From Saccoglossus kowalevskii (taxonomy: Eukaryota; Hemichordata; Enteropneusta; Harrimaniidae), in assembly GCF_000003605.2 (NCBI RefSeq), contig NW_003118436.1:1-63470 (forward strand): DNA of 63,470 bases, read 5' to 3'. Numbering within the stretch: the first letter of the stretch is position 1; each line of letters opens with the position of its first letter. A program made the translations under genes and the position numbers. The notes beneath the pieces were generated by a model. That model worked only from the letters and a program-made list of their open reading frames with translations, made no database searches and had not been told where the DNA came from. Below are positions 12,948-24,500 of this stretch, one piece after another.

Positions 12948-13106
12948 TTAAAACGGAGGGGATCGTCACCTGCGCACGCACGAGACTGAGTCCCAAGCGA
13001 CGACCCATGTTAAAAACGCAATGGCCCATGGGTGGACGCATGTTTGTAAGCAATAATACGCTACGGTATTCTGACGCATGCACGGGTGACGATTCCCCCG
13101 CTTTAA
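12948..13106 (+). mobile_element. MITE-like element, family C
   Basis: Runs from TTAAAACGGAGGGGATCGTC to ...GACGATTCCCCCGCTTTAA, with terminal repeats containing TCACCTGCGCACGC and GCATGCACGGGTGA. The interior shares GAGTCCCAAGCGACGA and GTTAAAAACGCAATGGCCCAT with the other family C copies. Two overlapping open frames of about 80 codons on opposite strands arise from the inverted ends and are not genes. Confidence 0.75.
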
Positions 13107-15903
13107 TATGTAAGGTGCTCAGTGATGTAACCATATGACGACAATTTCCGGAATTTGTGTTGCATTCGGCATCATTTCACTCACTAAATACTAACGCAAC
13201 AACTCAGGTTATCCTGTAAACCAGCAGCCATGACTTTGAATTTCTTACATCACGATGAAGGTTCGGCAAGTAGTTGAAATCTAACCATCAGTCAGTGATA
13301 ATAACAAATGGTTATGTACATATTATCTGCATAATATTGTTAAGTAGTAGAAACAACAATGCGATGCATCGGGTAAATTAGAAACAGTGAATCCAGTGCA
13401 ATCGTGTCATTCTGCTGATATGTGTAACTACCAAATACCAAAAGTGTATTCATCACACGGTATAAATTATAACAGCAGGCCAACCAATGAAAGTTGTCTC
13501 GTATATTAGTACATGTCAAACCGTAGATGTACTTACATGTTAATATTTCGGCTACGATAAATATTTAAAAAGAAACTAATAATAAACAAGCTATTTGTCC
13601 TCTGGGTAGTTGTAGCATGTATCCCTTACAGTATTCATATTAGTGAATCTTAGTACCCAATAAGCAATGAAATATATTATAATAATGAAAACGGCCAAAA
13701 CCCACTCAATAACGAAATTGACAATAGCGTGTAGCCCATAGCCTAACTAATAGTATCGTATTGTTTCATGGTATATAAAAAGTAAGCTTCAACATATGAC
13801 ATCCTGGTATTACTCCTGTGAATTATTTTTTTTCATTGCATTGTATGAGTAATAACTCAAATATCATATATACTTCGTTTATACGATACACGTCGTCTTA
13901 GGCATTGTTCAATCACATTTCAAATTATTCGAATCCGGTCGTTTATACTAATGATTTCTTATTTACTGGCAAAACTTGTTAGCGGGCTGCTCTCCATCCA
14001 ATTGGTTTCTTTCAGTTATTTTTATTTGTTCTCATTTCAATGAACCTACGCAATTAGTCGGCCCCTCGCAATTCCCATTTCTCCGCAGAATCAGCAGGAT
14101 CTCCTCTTTGACTTGTGTAGATGGAGCGAACGTTTTTTGTAAGGAGCACTGTCCCGAACAAACGCTTACGCAATAAGCAAACACATCGCATAACCCGATT
14201 TCTATATTCTTTAGATACATGTCTAAGGGTAGACTAAAAATATCAATATCCTACCGAGATGTTTATAATCATATAATGCACGTTTAGAACATGAGTACAA
14301 TTATTAAGGTAACAATTAAGGTTAGTCTTCTAAAGATTTTCTCTGAATGTCTCTTAATTTTTTTAGGTGAGCAAATGCTAGTCAGACTATAATGTTTCCT
14401 TATACGTGTTTAGGCTACTGTGCGGTTATGTGGTTTAAATAACGTTTGTTTATGTGGTTTAAGACATAAATGATTATAAAAAATGCATTGAAAAAGCAAT
14501 ACATTCGTAGCAATTATGGTAGCAATTATTCGATATGAGTTATTATTCAATTATTAGTTTATAGCCAATAATGCACGTGATTGCTTCTATTTTGTATTAT
14601 TCGCTTTAAATTATTGACATTTGTACGTTATTACTGAAACTTGAATGGTAATTGAGCTTGTGATATTAATTATTCAACATAATTATTAGTCATTACAATA
14701 ACATTTAGACGTTATTAATGAAACTTAAATGTTAATTCCCATATGGTCAATTAAATATAATAAAATAATTTTAGAAAACTAAAAATATAGCTTAAAATAG
14801 AAAATTGTTTATATGAAATGCAGATTTGCTTTTTTCTGAGTTTAAAAATGTTATTATTCTGTAAAAACTATTCAATGAGGTTTGAGTATATTAAAACTGC
14901 ATTTAGATTTTGTAATTTTTATCGTTTATTTGTAATCCTTCAGCATTGGGGAAAAATTAAGAAGTGAACGCGAATTGCATCGTCGATAATAAGAGAATGT
15001 AAATAGTACATTATATCTGCAACACTGCACTGGCGATACTGATGTATTTCAGTGTTTTGAACATGTGTCCTAAATACAAACTGAGAAATACTCCAACTAT
15101 ACTTATGTGCGTGATTTTATTATTTTTTGAACAATAACAGAACTATTAAACTTTAAATATAATGAGAGAATGAACAATACTTCGCAATGACCACTACACA
15201 GAAAAAAAGTTTTGGATTAAACATATTTAAGCAATCTCAATTACAATAGAATTACAATTCTTAATTTTAAATGGCTATTAATATTACCATATTTAAAGAA
15301 GACAGAAGTATTTATAAATAAATAAATAAATACCATCGACTACCTCCTACCTGCTAATGTGGTTTTAATCACGTGTATAAAATATAACTTGAGCAAAATC
15401 ATTCAGAAAACGCTATTTACAGTAATGTACAACATTACAAATTACAACAAGTCAAATTAGTTGAAACCGTTTGTTTTAAAAACAGTAAGACTATACACGT
15501 ACAAAAAGATAATATCGAGTGTCTGAATTCGCTATGATACGTTAATTTGCCATGGATAGTTTGGGAAGCACTAGTAATGTCGTCTTCAAGTGCTGGGCGA
15601 CAGTAAACACATCAATATAGCTAGAGGAATACCAAATGTTGCCTCTGTTATTACATGTGAATGGCTTCTCTGGCATATATGTATCTGCGTCAACGAGAAT
15701 TACAATAACCTATCACGATAAAGTATACGAGCCTGACAGTAGATGAAATAAAGATCAATTAAATATTATTCATTCGGAAATTATCTAAGACAAAATAGTT
15801 GGCCAAACATTACGTCACATCTAATGGATCATGAAACAATTAACTGCAACAATTCCAGATCAGGCATTCTCAGTTAGAATATCTGCGTTCAGAACAATAT
15901 TCA
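13107..15903. other. Intergenic, nothing recognised
   Basis: Very AT-rich. A 66-codon frame at 13976-14176 and its antisense counterpart show no family features. TAAATAAATAAATAAATA occurs near 15317. Confidence 0.5.
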
Positions 15904-18094
15904 GAACGGGTTGGCATGTATAAACATAACAACAACAGTCAGCAAGAGTTAGCATGCATAGATATTACAACAATAGTCAGCAAGAGTTAGCATGTATAGA
16001 CATTACAACAATAGTCAGCAAGAGTTAGCATGTATAGATATTACAACAATAGTCAGCAAGGATTAGCATGTATAGATATTACAACAATAGTCAGCAAGAG
16101 TTAGCATGTATAGACATTACAACAATAGTCAGCAAGAGTTAGCATGTATAGATATTACAACAATAGTCAGCAAGAGTTAGTATGCATAGACATTACAACA
16201 ATAGTCAGCAAGAGTTATCATGTATAGACATTACAACAATAGTCAGCAAGGATTAGCATGTATAGACATTACAACAATAGTCAGCATGAGTTAGCATGTA
16301 TAGACATTACAACAATAACCAGCAAGGGTTGGCATGTATAGACATTACAACAATAGTCAGAAAGAGTTAGCATGTATAGATATTACAACAATAGTCAGCA
16401 AGAGTTAGCATGCATAGACATTACAACAATAGTCAGCAAGAGTTATCATGCATAGACATTACAACAATTGTCAGCAAGAGTTAGCATGTATAGACATTAC
16501 AACAATAACCAGCAAGGGTTGGCATGTATAGATATTACAACAATAGTCAGCAAGAGTTAGCATGCATAGACATTACAACAATAGTCAGCAAGAGTTATCA
16601 TGCATAGACATTACAACAATAGTCAGCAAGAGTTAGCATGTATAGACATTACAACAATAGTCAGCAAGAGTTAGCATGTATAGACATTACAACAATAGTC
16701 AGCAAGAGTTAGCATGCATAGACATTACAACAATAGTCAGCAAGAGTTAGCATGTATAGACATTACAACAATAGTCAGCAAGGATTAGCATGTATAGACA
16801 TTACAACAATAGTCAGCAAGAGTTAGCATGTATAGACATTACAACAATAACCAGCAAGGGTTGGCATGTATAGACATTACAACAATAGTCAGAAAGAGTT
16901 ATCATGTATAGACATTACAACAATAACCAGCAAGGGTTGGCATGTATAGACATTACAACAATAGTCAGCAAGAGTTAGCATGTATAGATATTACAACAAT
17001 AGTCAGCAAGAGTTAGCATGTATAGACATTACAACAATAACCAGCAAGGGTTGGCATGTACAGACATTACAACAATAGTCAGCAAGGATTGGAATGTATA
17101 GACATTACAACAATAGTCAGCAAGAGTTATCATGCATAGACATTACAACAATAGTCAGCAAGAGTTAGCATATATAGTCATTACAACAATAGCCAGCAAG
17201 AGTTAGCATGTATAGACATTACAACAATAGTCAGCAAGAGTTATCATGCATAGACATTACAACAATAGTCAGCAAGGATTAGCATGTATAGACATTANNN
17301 NNNNNNNNNNNNNNNNNNNNNNNNNNNNNNNNNNNNNNNNNNNNNNNNNNNNNNNNNNNNNNNNNNNNNNNNNNNNNNNNNNNNNNNNNNNNNNNNNNNN
17401 NNNNNNNNNNNNNNNNNNNNNNNNNNNNNNNNNNNNNNNNNNNNNNNNNNNNNNNNNNNNNNNNNNNNNNNNNNNNNNNNNNNNNNNNNNNNNNNNNNNN
17501 NNNNNNNNNNNNNNNNNNNNNNNNNNNNNNNNNNNNNNNNNNNNNNNNNNNNNNNNNNNNNNNNNNNNNGAGTTAGCATGTATAGACATTACAACAATAA
17601 CCAGCAAGGATTGGCATGTATAGACATTACAACAATAGTCAGCAAGAGTTAGCATGCATAGACATTACAAAAATAGCCAGCAAGGGTTGGCATGTATAAA
17701 CATTACTACAATAGCCAGCAAGAGTTAGCATGTATAGATATTACAACAATAGTCAGCAAGAGTTAGCATGTATAGACATTACAACAATAGCCAGCAAAGA
17801 TTAGCATGTATAGATATTACAACAATAACCAGCAAGGATTGGCATGTATAGACATTACAACAATAGTCAGCAAGAGTTAGCATGTATAGACATTACAAAA
17901 ATAGCCAGCAAGGGTTGGCATGTATAAACATTACTACAATAGCCAGCAAGAGTTAGCATGTATAGATATTACAACAATAGTCAGCAAGAGTTAGCATGTA
18001 TAGACATTACAACAATAGCCAGCAAAGATTAGCATGTATAGATATTACAACAATAGTCAGCCAGGATTGGCATGTATAGATATTAACAATATTT
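15904..18094 (+). repeat. 38-bp minisatellite array with 228-bp higher-order period
   Basis: About 57 tandem units of 38 bp (core AGTCAGCAAGAGTTAGCATG then TATAGACATTACAACAAT), interrupted by the N gap at 17298-17569. Variant units (ACCAGCAAGGGTTGGCATG) recur irregularly. In the last part a six-unit block of 228 bp is repeated almost exactly (about 17601-17828 and 17829-18056). The array ends about 50 bp short of the GPCR gene's poly(A) signal. Open frames across it are artefacts. Confidence 0.95.
17298..17569. other. Assembly gap (272 N)
   Basis: A run of N within the 38-bp minisatellite, as expected where a tandem array could not be assembled. The true array length is unknown. Confidence 1.
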
Positions 18095-18145
18095 TATATG
18101 TTTAATTTAGTAAAATGTTATATCCTGCTAAAAATCAGAACATGA

Positions 18146-18151
18146 TTTATT
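18146..18151 (-). terminator. Probable poly(A) signal of the GPCR gene
   Basis: On the minus strand this reads AATAAA, 188 bases after the GPCR stop codon. It is the first perfect hexamer in the 3' direction, and the minisatellite begins about 50 bases beyond it. Confidence 0.6.
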
Positions 18152-18338
18152 GTAATATAAATACGTTATTTTGATAGTGATTTTGGTAGTAGTAAAACAA
18201 AGGGTGTATTTTAAGATGAAACATGTTTCTGACAAGATGCATATGGTAAAAATATTCAATAATCAATCTACTCATGTGTCTTCAAACTGGCCACAGTTTC
18301 GGCCTTAACGCTATGAAAGTCGACTTTTTCATGAGTTG

Positions 18339-18560
18339 TTAATCCTCTATGGTATTAAAACACGTAGTTTGCATATCTTGATTGGTTATCCTCTCTTCCC
18401 CATTGGCTGGTTTGGGCGGTTTGGCAGAACAAAAGTTGAGCAAGCGGGAATTGGATAAAACTGTCATTGACGTATCTGAAAGTGATCTATTCTTTCTTGA
18501 CTTCATCGCCGCACGTGAGCCTGGTCTTTTGCAGTGGAGAAATATAGATTTCATATCAGC
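18339..18560 (-). CDS. GPCR exon 4 (cytoplasmic tail and stop)
   Basis: Residues 329-401. Acceptor TATTTGCAG|GCT joins GFR to ADMKSIFLHCKRPG, the expected helix-8 continuation. The tail is rich in Ser/Thr and basic residues (KSRKNRSLSDTSMT), plausible kinase/arrestin sites, and ends FNTIED. The join rests on phase, splice sites and helix-8 character. Confidence 0.85.
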   Translation of the reverse strand, partial: ADMKSIFLHCKRPGSRAAMKSRKNRSLSDTSMTVLSNSRLLNFCSAKPPKPANGEERITNQDMQTTCFNTIED

Positions 18561-21500
18561 CTGCAAATACACACAGACAACATATTAACAACAGAAAACA
18601 CAGTTGGACTGCAGTATTTTATTCGGGAATACAACGCTTCTGATAATTTTAAATATCCTTTTACACATACTTTGTATTTTCATCGAGATCCTCATTAACG
18701 AGGGTCACGATAGTTGAATTACAGTTAACGTTGTCATTTCAGTACGGTAATTTGGGATGGTAATTATCTTCACTGAAAGATCTTTTGCGAACCGTCAATT
18801 ACTGTATAACTAGTATATAAATGATTCTTAATGCGAAAATCTCATCGGCATTTCCGGATCAATCAAGATTGATTCGATTTCGTGGATTTTATTATGTACA
18901 TTCTGAATAACATTTGAATTACTCACCCGAAATCCATCGTTAAAGAAACTATATATGAATGGATTCATGAAACTATTTGACATGGCTATCCACAACACAC
19001 AGCAATTGATTTTTCGCATTCTATCTTGGAATTCAGTATCTTCGTAAACATACGGGGAAAACTTTGTGAAGATGTTGAACACATGCAATGGTAACCAACA
19101 CACTGCAAACATCAACACCACCATCATCAACATCTTAATTACCTGAAAAAGTGTGAAATAAAAAGCTCTCTGAAATGATGTTATAGTTTTTGTAACCTAT
19201 TGCGAGCTATGCATATTAATGATCACACTTGACAAGAACAAAGTGGTATGAAAGTTGTCTAACGTTTATATAAAAGTGAGATTAAAGAGATTTGACTTAA
19301 CAGGATATTAAGTGTAGACTAAGTCTGGCAATGGAGCATTGTGATTGAACTGGAAGCACTTGGTGGGTTTTAATAGAAGGATATTGTAAAATATATCACA
19401 AATTGGGGATCATGTAAAACAATAGTTCACATAACCATGAGTCGTATAAATATATTAGTGTCATCAACACTATTTATTGCTTATGAAGGTTTATGGTGCA
19501 CGTGATATTGCGTCATAAATTAATAAAGACTTGCTCCTGGGTGTTTTAATAAAATATTGACCTGCCATGCAGTGCTACTATATAGTGAGGATGATTTTTA
19601 GTTATTATTGCACAGTTGGTTGTTAGATTTCTCCAATCAGGCTGGTCCTGTGCCATACGCTCCACTTCCCTGCAGGTATAGCCCAACCTCCGGACATCAG
19701 CCTCTAGGTCCCGTCGCCAGGTATTTCTTGGACAGCCCCGTTTCCTTTTGCCCTGTGGGTCAAGCTAAATGCCAACCTTGTGATGTTTTGGGTTGGATTT
19801 CGAAGGGTGTGTCCTCGCCATCGCTAGCGTCACTGTAGTATTTCCTGTTCTATTTGCTGCTGACTTGTTCTTTCCCATAACACCTGGTTTGTGATCACAT
19901 CTGGATACCATATTCTTAATATTCTACGTAAGTAAGAGTTTATAAATGTCTGGATTCTTCTGGTGATGATTTCGGTGGTTCTCCATGTTTCCGCCCCATA
20001 CAGAAGTACCGGTTTAATGATTGTGTTGAAGACCCTAATCTTTGTTCTGAGAGATATGGTTGATGAATGCCATATGTTCTTTAGCTGGTTGACGGCTGCC
20101 CTCGTTTGCCAATTCTGACTCGTACATCGGTGTCTGTCCCTCCTGATTTATCTACATTACTCCCCAGGTAGGTGAAGCTCTCCACTTCTTCTAAATCTTC
20201 ACCTCCCAATGTGACTTGGTTTGTGTTAGTTGCATTTATTGCTATGTATGGCATATTTATTCACGACACGATGACAATATACAGCTCGAAAGAAATCGTC
20301 AAAATAAAAGTACTTGATTGAGGCAAAGTATTTACATGTAGTGGCTCCAGTTTCTTGAAAAGTGTTACATAATCATCACACGATTTAAATGACATGCACA
20401 AGCCTTTTAAGGCAGAATACACCATATCGTGCCCACAATGGCTTTACAGAATGTCTTTTGTAAGCTCTTGTACATTTTCGTTTCAAGCAAAAGACAATTC
20501 TACCATCGCCCGCATTATGGACGCTAGCTGCTAGACAGTGATTTCATTCTACCTTTGCCCGCACTACGGACGCTAGCTGCGAGAGAGTGCCGTCGCCTGC
20601 ACTACAGCCGCTAGCTACAAGACAGTTATTGTATCCTGCCGTTGCCCGCACCAAAGACGCTAGCTACGAAACAGTGATTGTTTTCTACCCTTGCCTGAAC
20701 TACGGATAAATGCTAGCTGCAAAACAGTGATTTCATTCTACCTTCGCCCGCACTACGGACGCTAGCTGCGAGACAGTGTCGTCGCCTGCACTACGGCCGC
20801 TGGCTACAAGACAGTGATTGTATTATCAGAGGTAAATTCTTCTCCTCTAGGGTTCTCCACAAGTGTCAGGAGGGAGTCTCGTCTCGTCTCTCTATCGCGT
20901 CCCCTCGAGGTACGGGATCGAGGAAGTCACTTAAGCTTTACAGTCAAATAAGACACACACAACGAAATACGTTTCAACTCTCGTCTTAGTCGATCAGTCG
21001 AGCACTCTATAAGACACAGTGCCCTGGAGAAAAATACCCAAGACTATCGCAAGGCTGACCCAAGACTCTCTTAGACTGCGTCAACACTCGCCCCAAGGCT
21101 CTCCAGGACTGGACTCTCGACTGCATCTTTTTGTGGAGTACTCCCCAAGACCAACTCAAAACTCTAACCAATTACAAAACAGTAAAAAGACTCTAGGGCG
21201 TAACCTTCAATCATAAAGCCAATCACACTAAGTACTGAATACGTCATATATTATGATTAATCGTTCACTACATTAATAACTACAAATACTAACTGTCAGA
21301 AATAGTAGTCAGAATAGTGACGGTTATCTCGTAATTAGTTCCAAATCACTGAGCCAAGTTACGTCCAAAACTTCAAATAGGCCTAAACGATGACAGACAT
21401 AACACAGCATTTCAGCTAATAATCAACTAATTAAGTCGGTCAACAGATACGCATAAACAAATTCATGATACATCCCTTCACCCAAAACTGAGATTATGCC

Positions 21501-24500
21501 TCCCGGCATAACACGTTCATAAATCAAAGATACCGTCCTCTACTCATCGTCATACGGGTTAAATACAATACTAAGAAAAAGGATAAATCAAAAGAGTAAA
21601 ACACACTGATTAATAAACTGATTATAAAGTCTAAATACAATGGCTATAAAGTCACAAATATCAATGGTTATAAATCAAAAACAAGGGAAAGGCTACCAAT
21701 CGACTCACTTTTCTCAAAACGGTTCGCTGAGGTAACCCGTCGCTGCACTGTCTCTCGTTACTAAGGTTACAAACTCTATATCAAAAGGTCAAAAAACTAA
21801 GGCGTGGCAGTGTAACCAAGCGATCAGCCAATTGCTGCAGTCGACAGCATGATCACGTGATTACAAGGGATGCGTCTCTCGGTTAAAGCATTGCAAAGCG
21901 GTAACTAATAAACAATGAATAAAAAGCTATTAATCAAACTCCTATCACATACGCTTATAAACTTCAACTGAACTCACAAGTCGTTAACCTAAACAAAAGT
22001 CCTAAGGGCGTGGAAACGGAATGCAAAGGCAATGTCGCTTTCATAACACATTACTCCTCTGGCAAAACAGACGGGGAAAAGCGAAACGATAGAAACTACT
22101 GAGTTACATATAATCCTGTCAATCATGAACAAAAGCTTGCGATATCAAACAATACGTATATAAGCGCACCAAACTCTCATCCCAAAAAGACATAAAAAAA
22201 CGTTACAAAGGTGCTCTCCACTCAAAAAGCATCAGAAGTATTCCGGAAACAATACATAAACAAAAACAACTCTTAAAACGTCGATATCTCTGTACATCGA
22301 CAAATCTCAAAACTCTAAAAAACACGTGAGGGCATCATTCCTTCCATCATAATCCTTACTCATAAACTCATTAAAACACCATAAAACTTCACAAAACTCA
22401 AAACAATGTGTTGCAAATACTTGTCTACTGAGACGTGCTTAAATCGTTATAAAGGACCTCGTACGTCACTAAATATCCTTTCAAAACAAAGATCTGGGCG
22501 CTTACATAACATACAATTCAACATCACAAAAATAAAAACGGTAAAAACAATAGGAAAAGCAAGCAATACATTACATTACTGAGCAATAGTGATGGGATTG
22601 TGGAAAAGAGTTCAACTTCTTGAGTTACACAGTGTCCGTTACAGTGTCCAGTGAGCAGTTCTCTAAGCAAATAGCTAAAGTTCTAATCAAAGTCTATAAG
22701 CGTCTCTTCTCTTGTCGTCGCGTTAGTCCGGGTCGTTCTTTCTCTTCATCTTGTCTTTAATGTTGCTCAATTCTTAATTATTCAGTCCTATACGATACTC
22801 ATCCTTCATAAGGGGTTCTGAAATCTTCATCTCATCAGCGTTGTACATCGGTGCCATACTGTTAACGGTGTTAGTCGTCAAGCGCGGTTTCCGAGTCGTC
22901 TCTGCCATGGAGCCAGTTAGTTTGGTTCACAAGAAAGACACACCTTCGCAATTTCACTTCTCTTCACAGGATGTCAATGTGCATAAGACGCAATGCCCAG
23001 AGTTCTCACACCACGTATCACGGGGGAAAAATTCTTTCTCCACTGGGGTTCTCCACACTTGTCAGGGGGGAATCTCGTATCGTCTCAATATCGCGTCCCT
23101 TTGAGGTGCGGGATCGGGAAAGTCACTTAAGCTCTACAGTCAAATAAGACACACACAACGAAAACGTTTCAACTCTCGTCTTAGTCGGACAATCGAGCAC
23201 TCTATAAGACACAGCACCCTGGGGAAAAATCCCCAAGACTATCGCAAGGCTGACCCAAGACTCTCTTAGACTGCGTCAACACTCGCCTCAAGGCTCTCCA
23301 GGACTGCATCTGTTCTGGTGTACTCGTCAAGACCAACTCAAACTCTCTTTATTCATTTTCAAAACTCTAACCAATTATAAAACAGTAAAAAGACTCTAGG
23401 GCGTAACCTTCAATCATAAGGCCAATCACACTAAGTACTGAATACGTCATATCTTTTTATTAATCGTTCACTAACTACATTAATAACTACGGATACTACC
23501 TGTCAGAAATCGTAGTCAGAATAGCGACGGTTATCTCGTAATTAGTTCTAAATCACTGAGCCAAGTTCCGTCCAAAACGTCAAATAGGCCTAAACGATGA
23601 CAGACATAACACAGCTAATAATCAACTAATTAAGTCGGTCAACAGATACGCGTAAACAAGTTCATGATAGTACCCTGCCGTTGCCCGCACCAAAGACGCT
23701 AGCTGCGAAACAGTGATTGTTTTCTACCCTCGCCTGAACTACGGATAAACGCCAACTGCAAAACAGTGATTTCATTCTACCTTCGCCCGCACTACGGACG
23801 CTAGCTGCGAGACAGTGTCGTCGCCTGCACTACGGCCGCTAACTACAAGACAGTGATTGTATTTCTGCCGTTGACCACACCAAAGACGCTAGCTGCGAGA
23901 CAGTGATTGTTTTCTACATTAGCCTGAACTACGGACAAACGCTAGCTGCAAAACAGTGATTTCATTCTACCTACGCCCGCACTACGGACGCTAGCTGCGA
24001 AATAGTGATTGTATTATATCGTCGCCTGCACTACGGTCGCTAGCTGCAAAACAGTGATTCCATTCTACCATCACTGCACCGCGGACGCTAGCTACGAGAC
24101 AGTAATTTCATTCTGTCGTCGCCTACACTACGGATGCTAGCTGTGATGCAGTTATTTCATTCTACATTTCATTCTACCGTCGCCCGCACTACGCACGCTA
24201 GCTGCGAGACTGTGTTTTCTATCGTCGCCCGAACTACATACACTATCTGCAAAACAGTGATTGTATTCGTAATACGAACAATTACAATAAATATATTGTT
24301 TCCTGGATTTTAAGACAGAACCAATATTTACTACTTCATGTAAGCTACGAAATGAATGAAAATGTCTGGTTCTGACACGAAGTTGTAGTAAATTATTTGT
24401 TTATCTGAGCCAGATACAATTTACAGCCCTGGTAGTCAATCATATGACGCGGTCTTTTAGCAGCGCTGTTTAGGCGCCTTCATGTCGCTCAATAGTATTA

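Larger units (their letters stand above)
20824..23669 (-). mobile_element. Non-autonomous LTR retrotransposon nested in a minisatellite
   Basis: Two direct repeats of about 650 bp (20824-21470 and 23016-23669) enclose 1545 bp. Both repeats start TATCA and end TGATA. On the minus strand the repeat is followed by CGTGGTGTGAGAAC, a plausible tRNA primer-binding site starting TGG. A purine-rich GGGTGAAGGGATG sits against the opposite repeat, a plausible polypurine tract. That fixes the minus orientation. The interior has no gag or pol frame, so the copy is non-autonomous or internally deleted. Flanks GTAT (20820-20823) and GTAC (23670-23673) look like a 4-bp target duplication of the unit GTATCCTGCCGTTGCCC seen intact near 20629. 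Confidence 0.82.

Noticed and set aside
17246-17655. Open frames of 94-128 codons on both strands
   Set aside because: They are created by translating through the N gap in the minisatellite.
15904-18094. Regular repeat spacing suggestive of a CRISPR array
   Set aside because: Units are contiguous 38-bp tandem copies with no unique spacers, in a eukaryotic genome.
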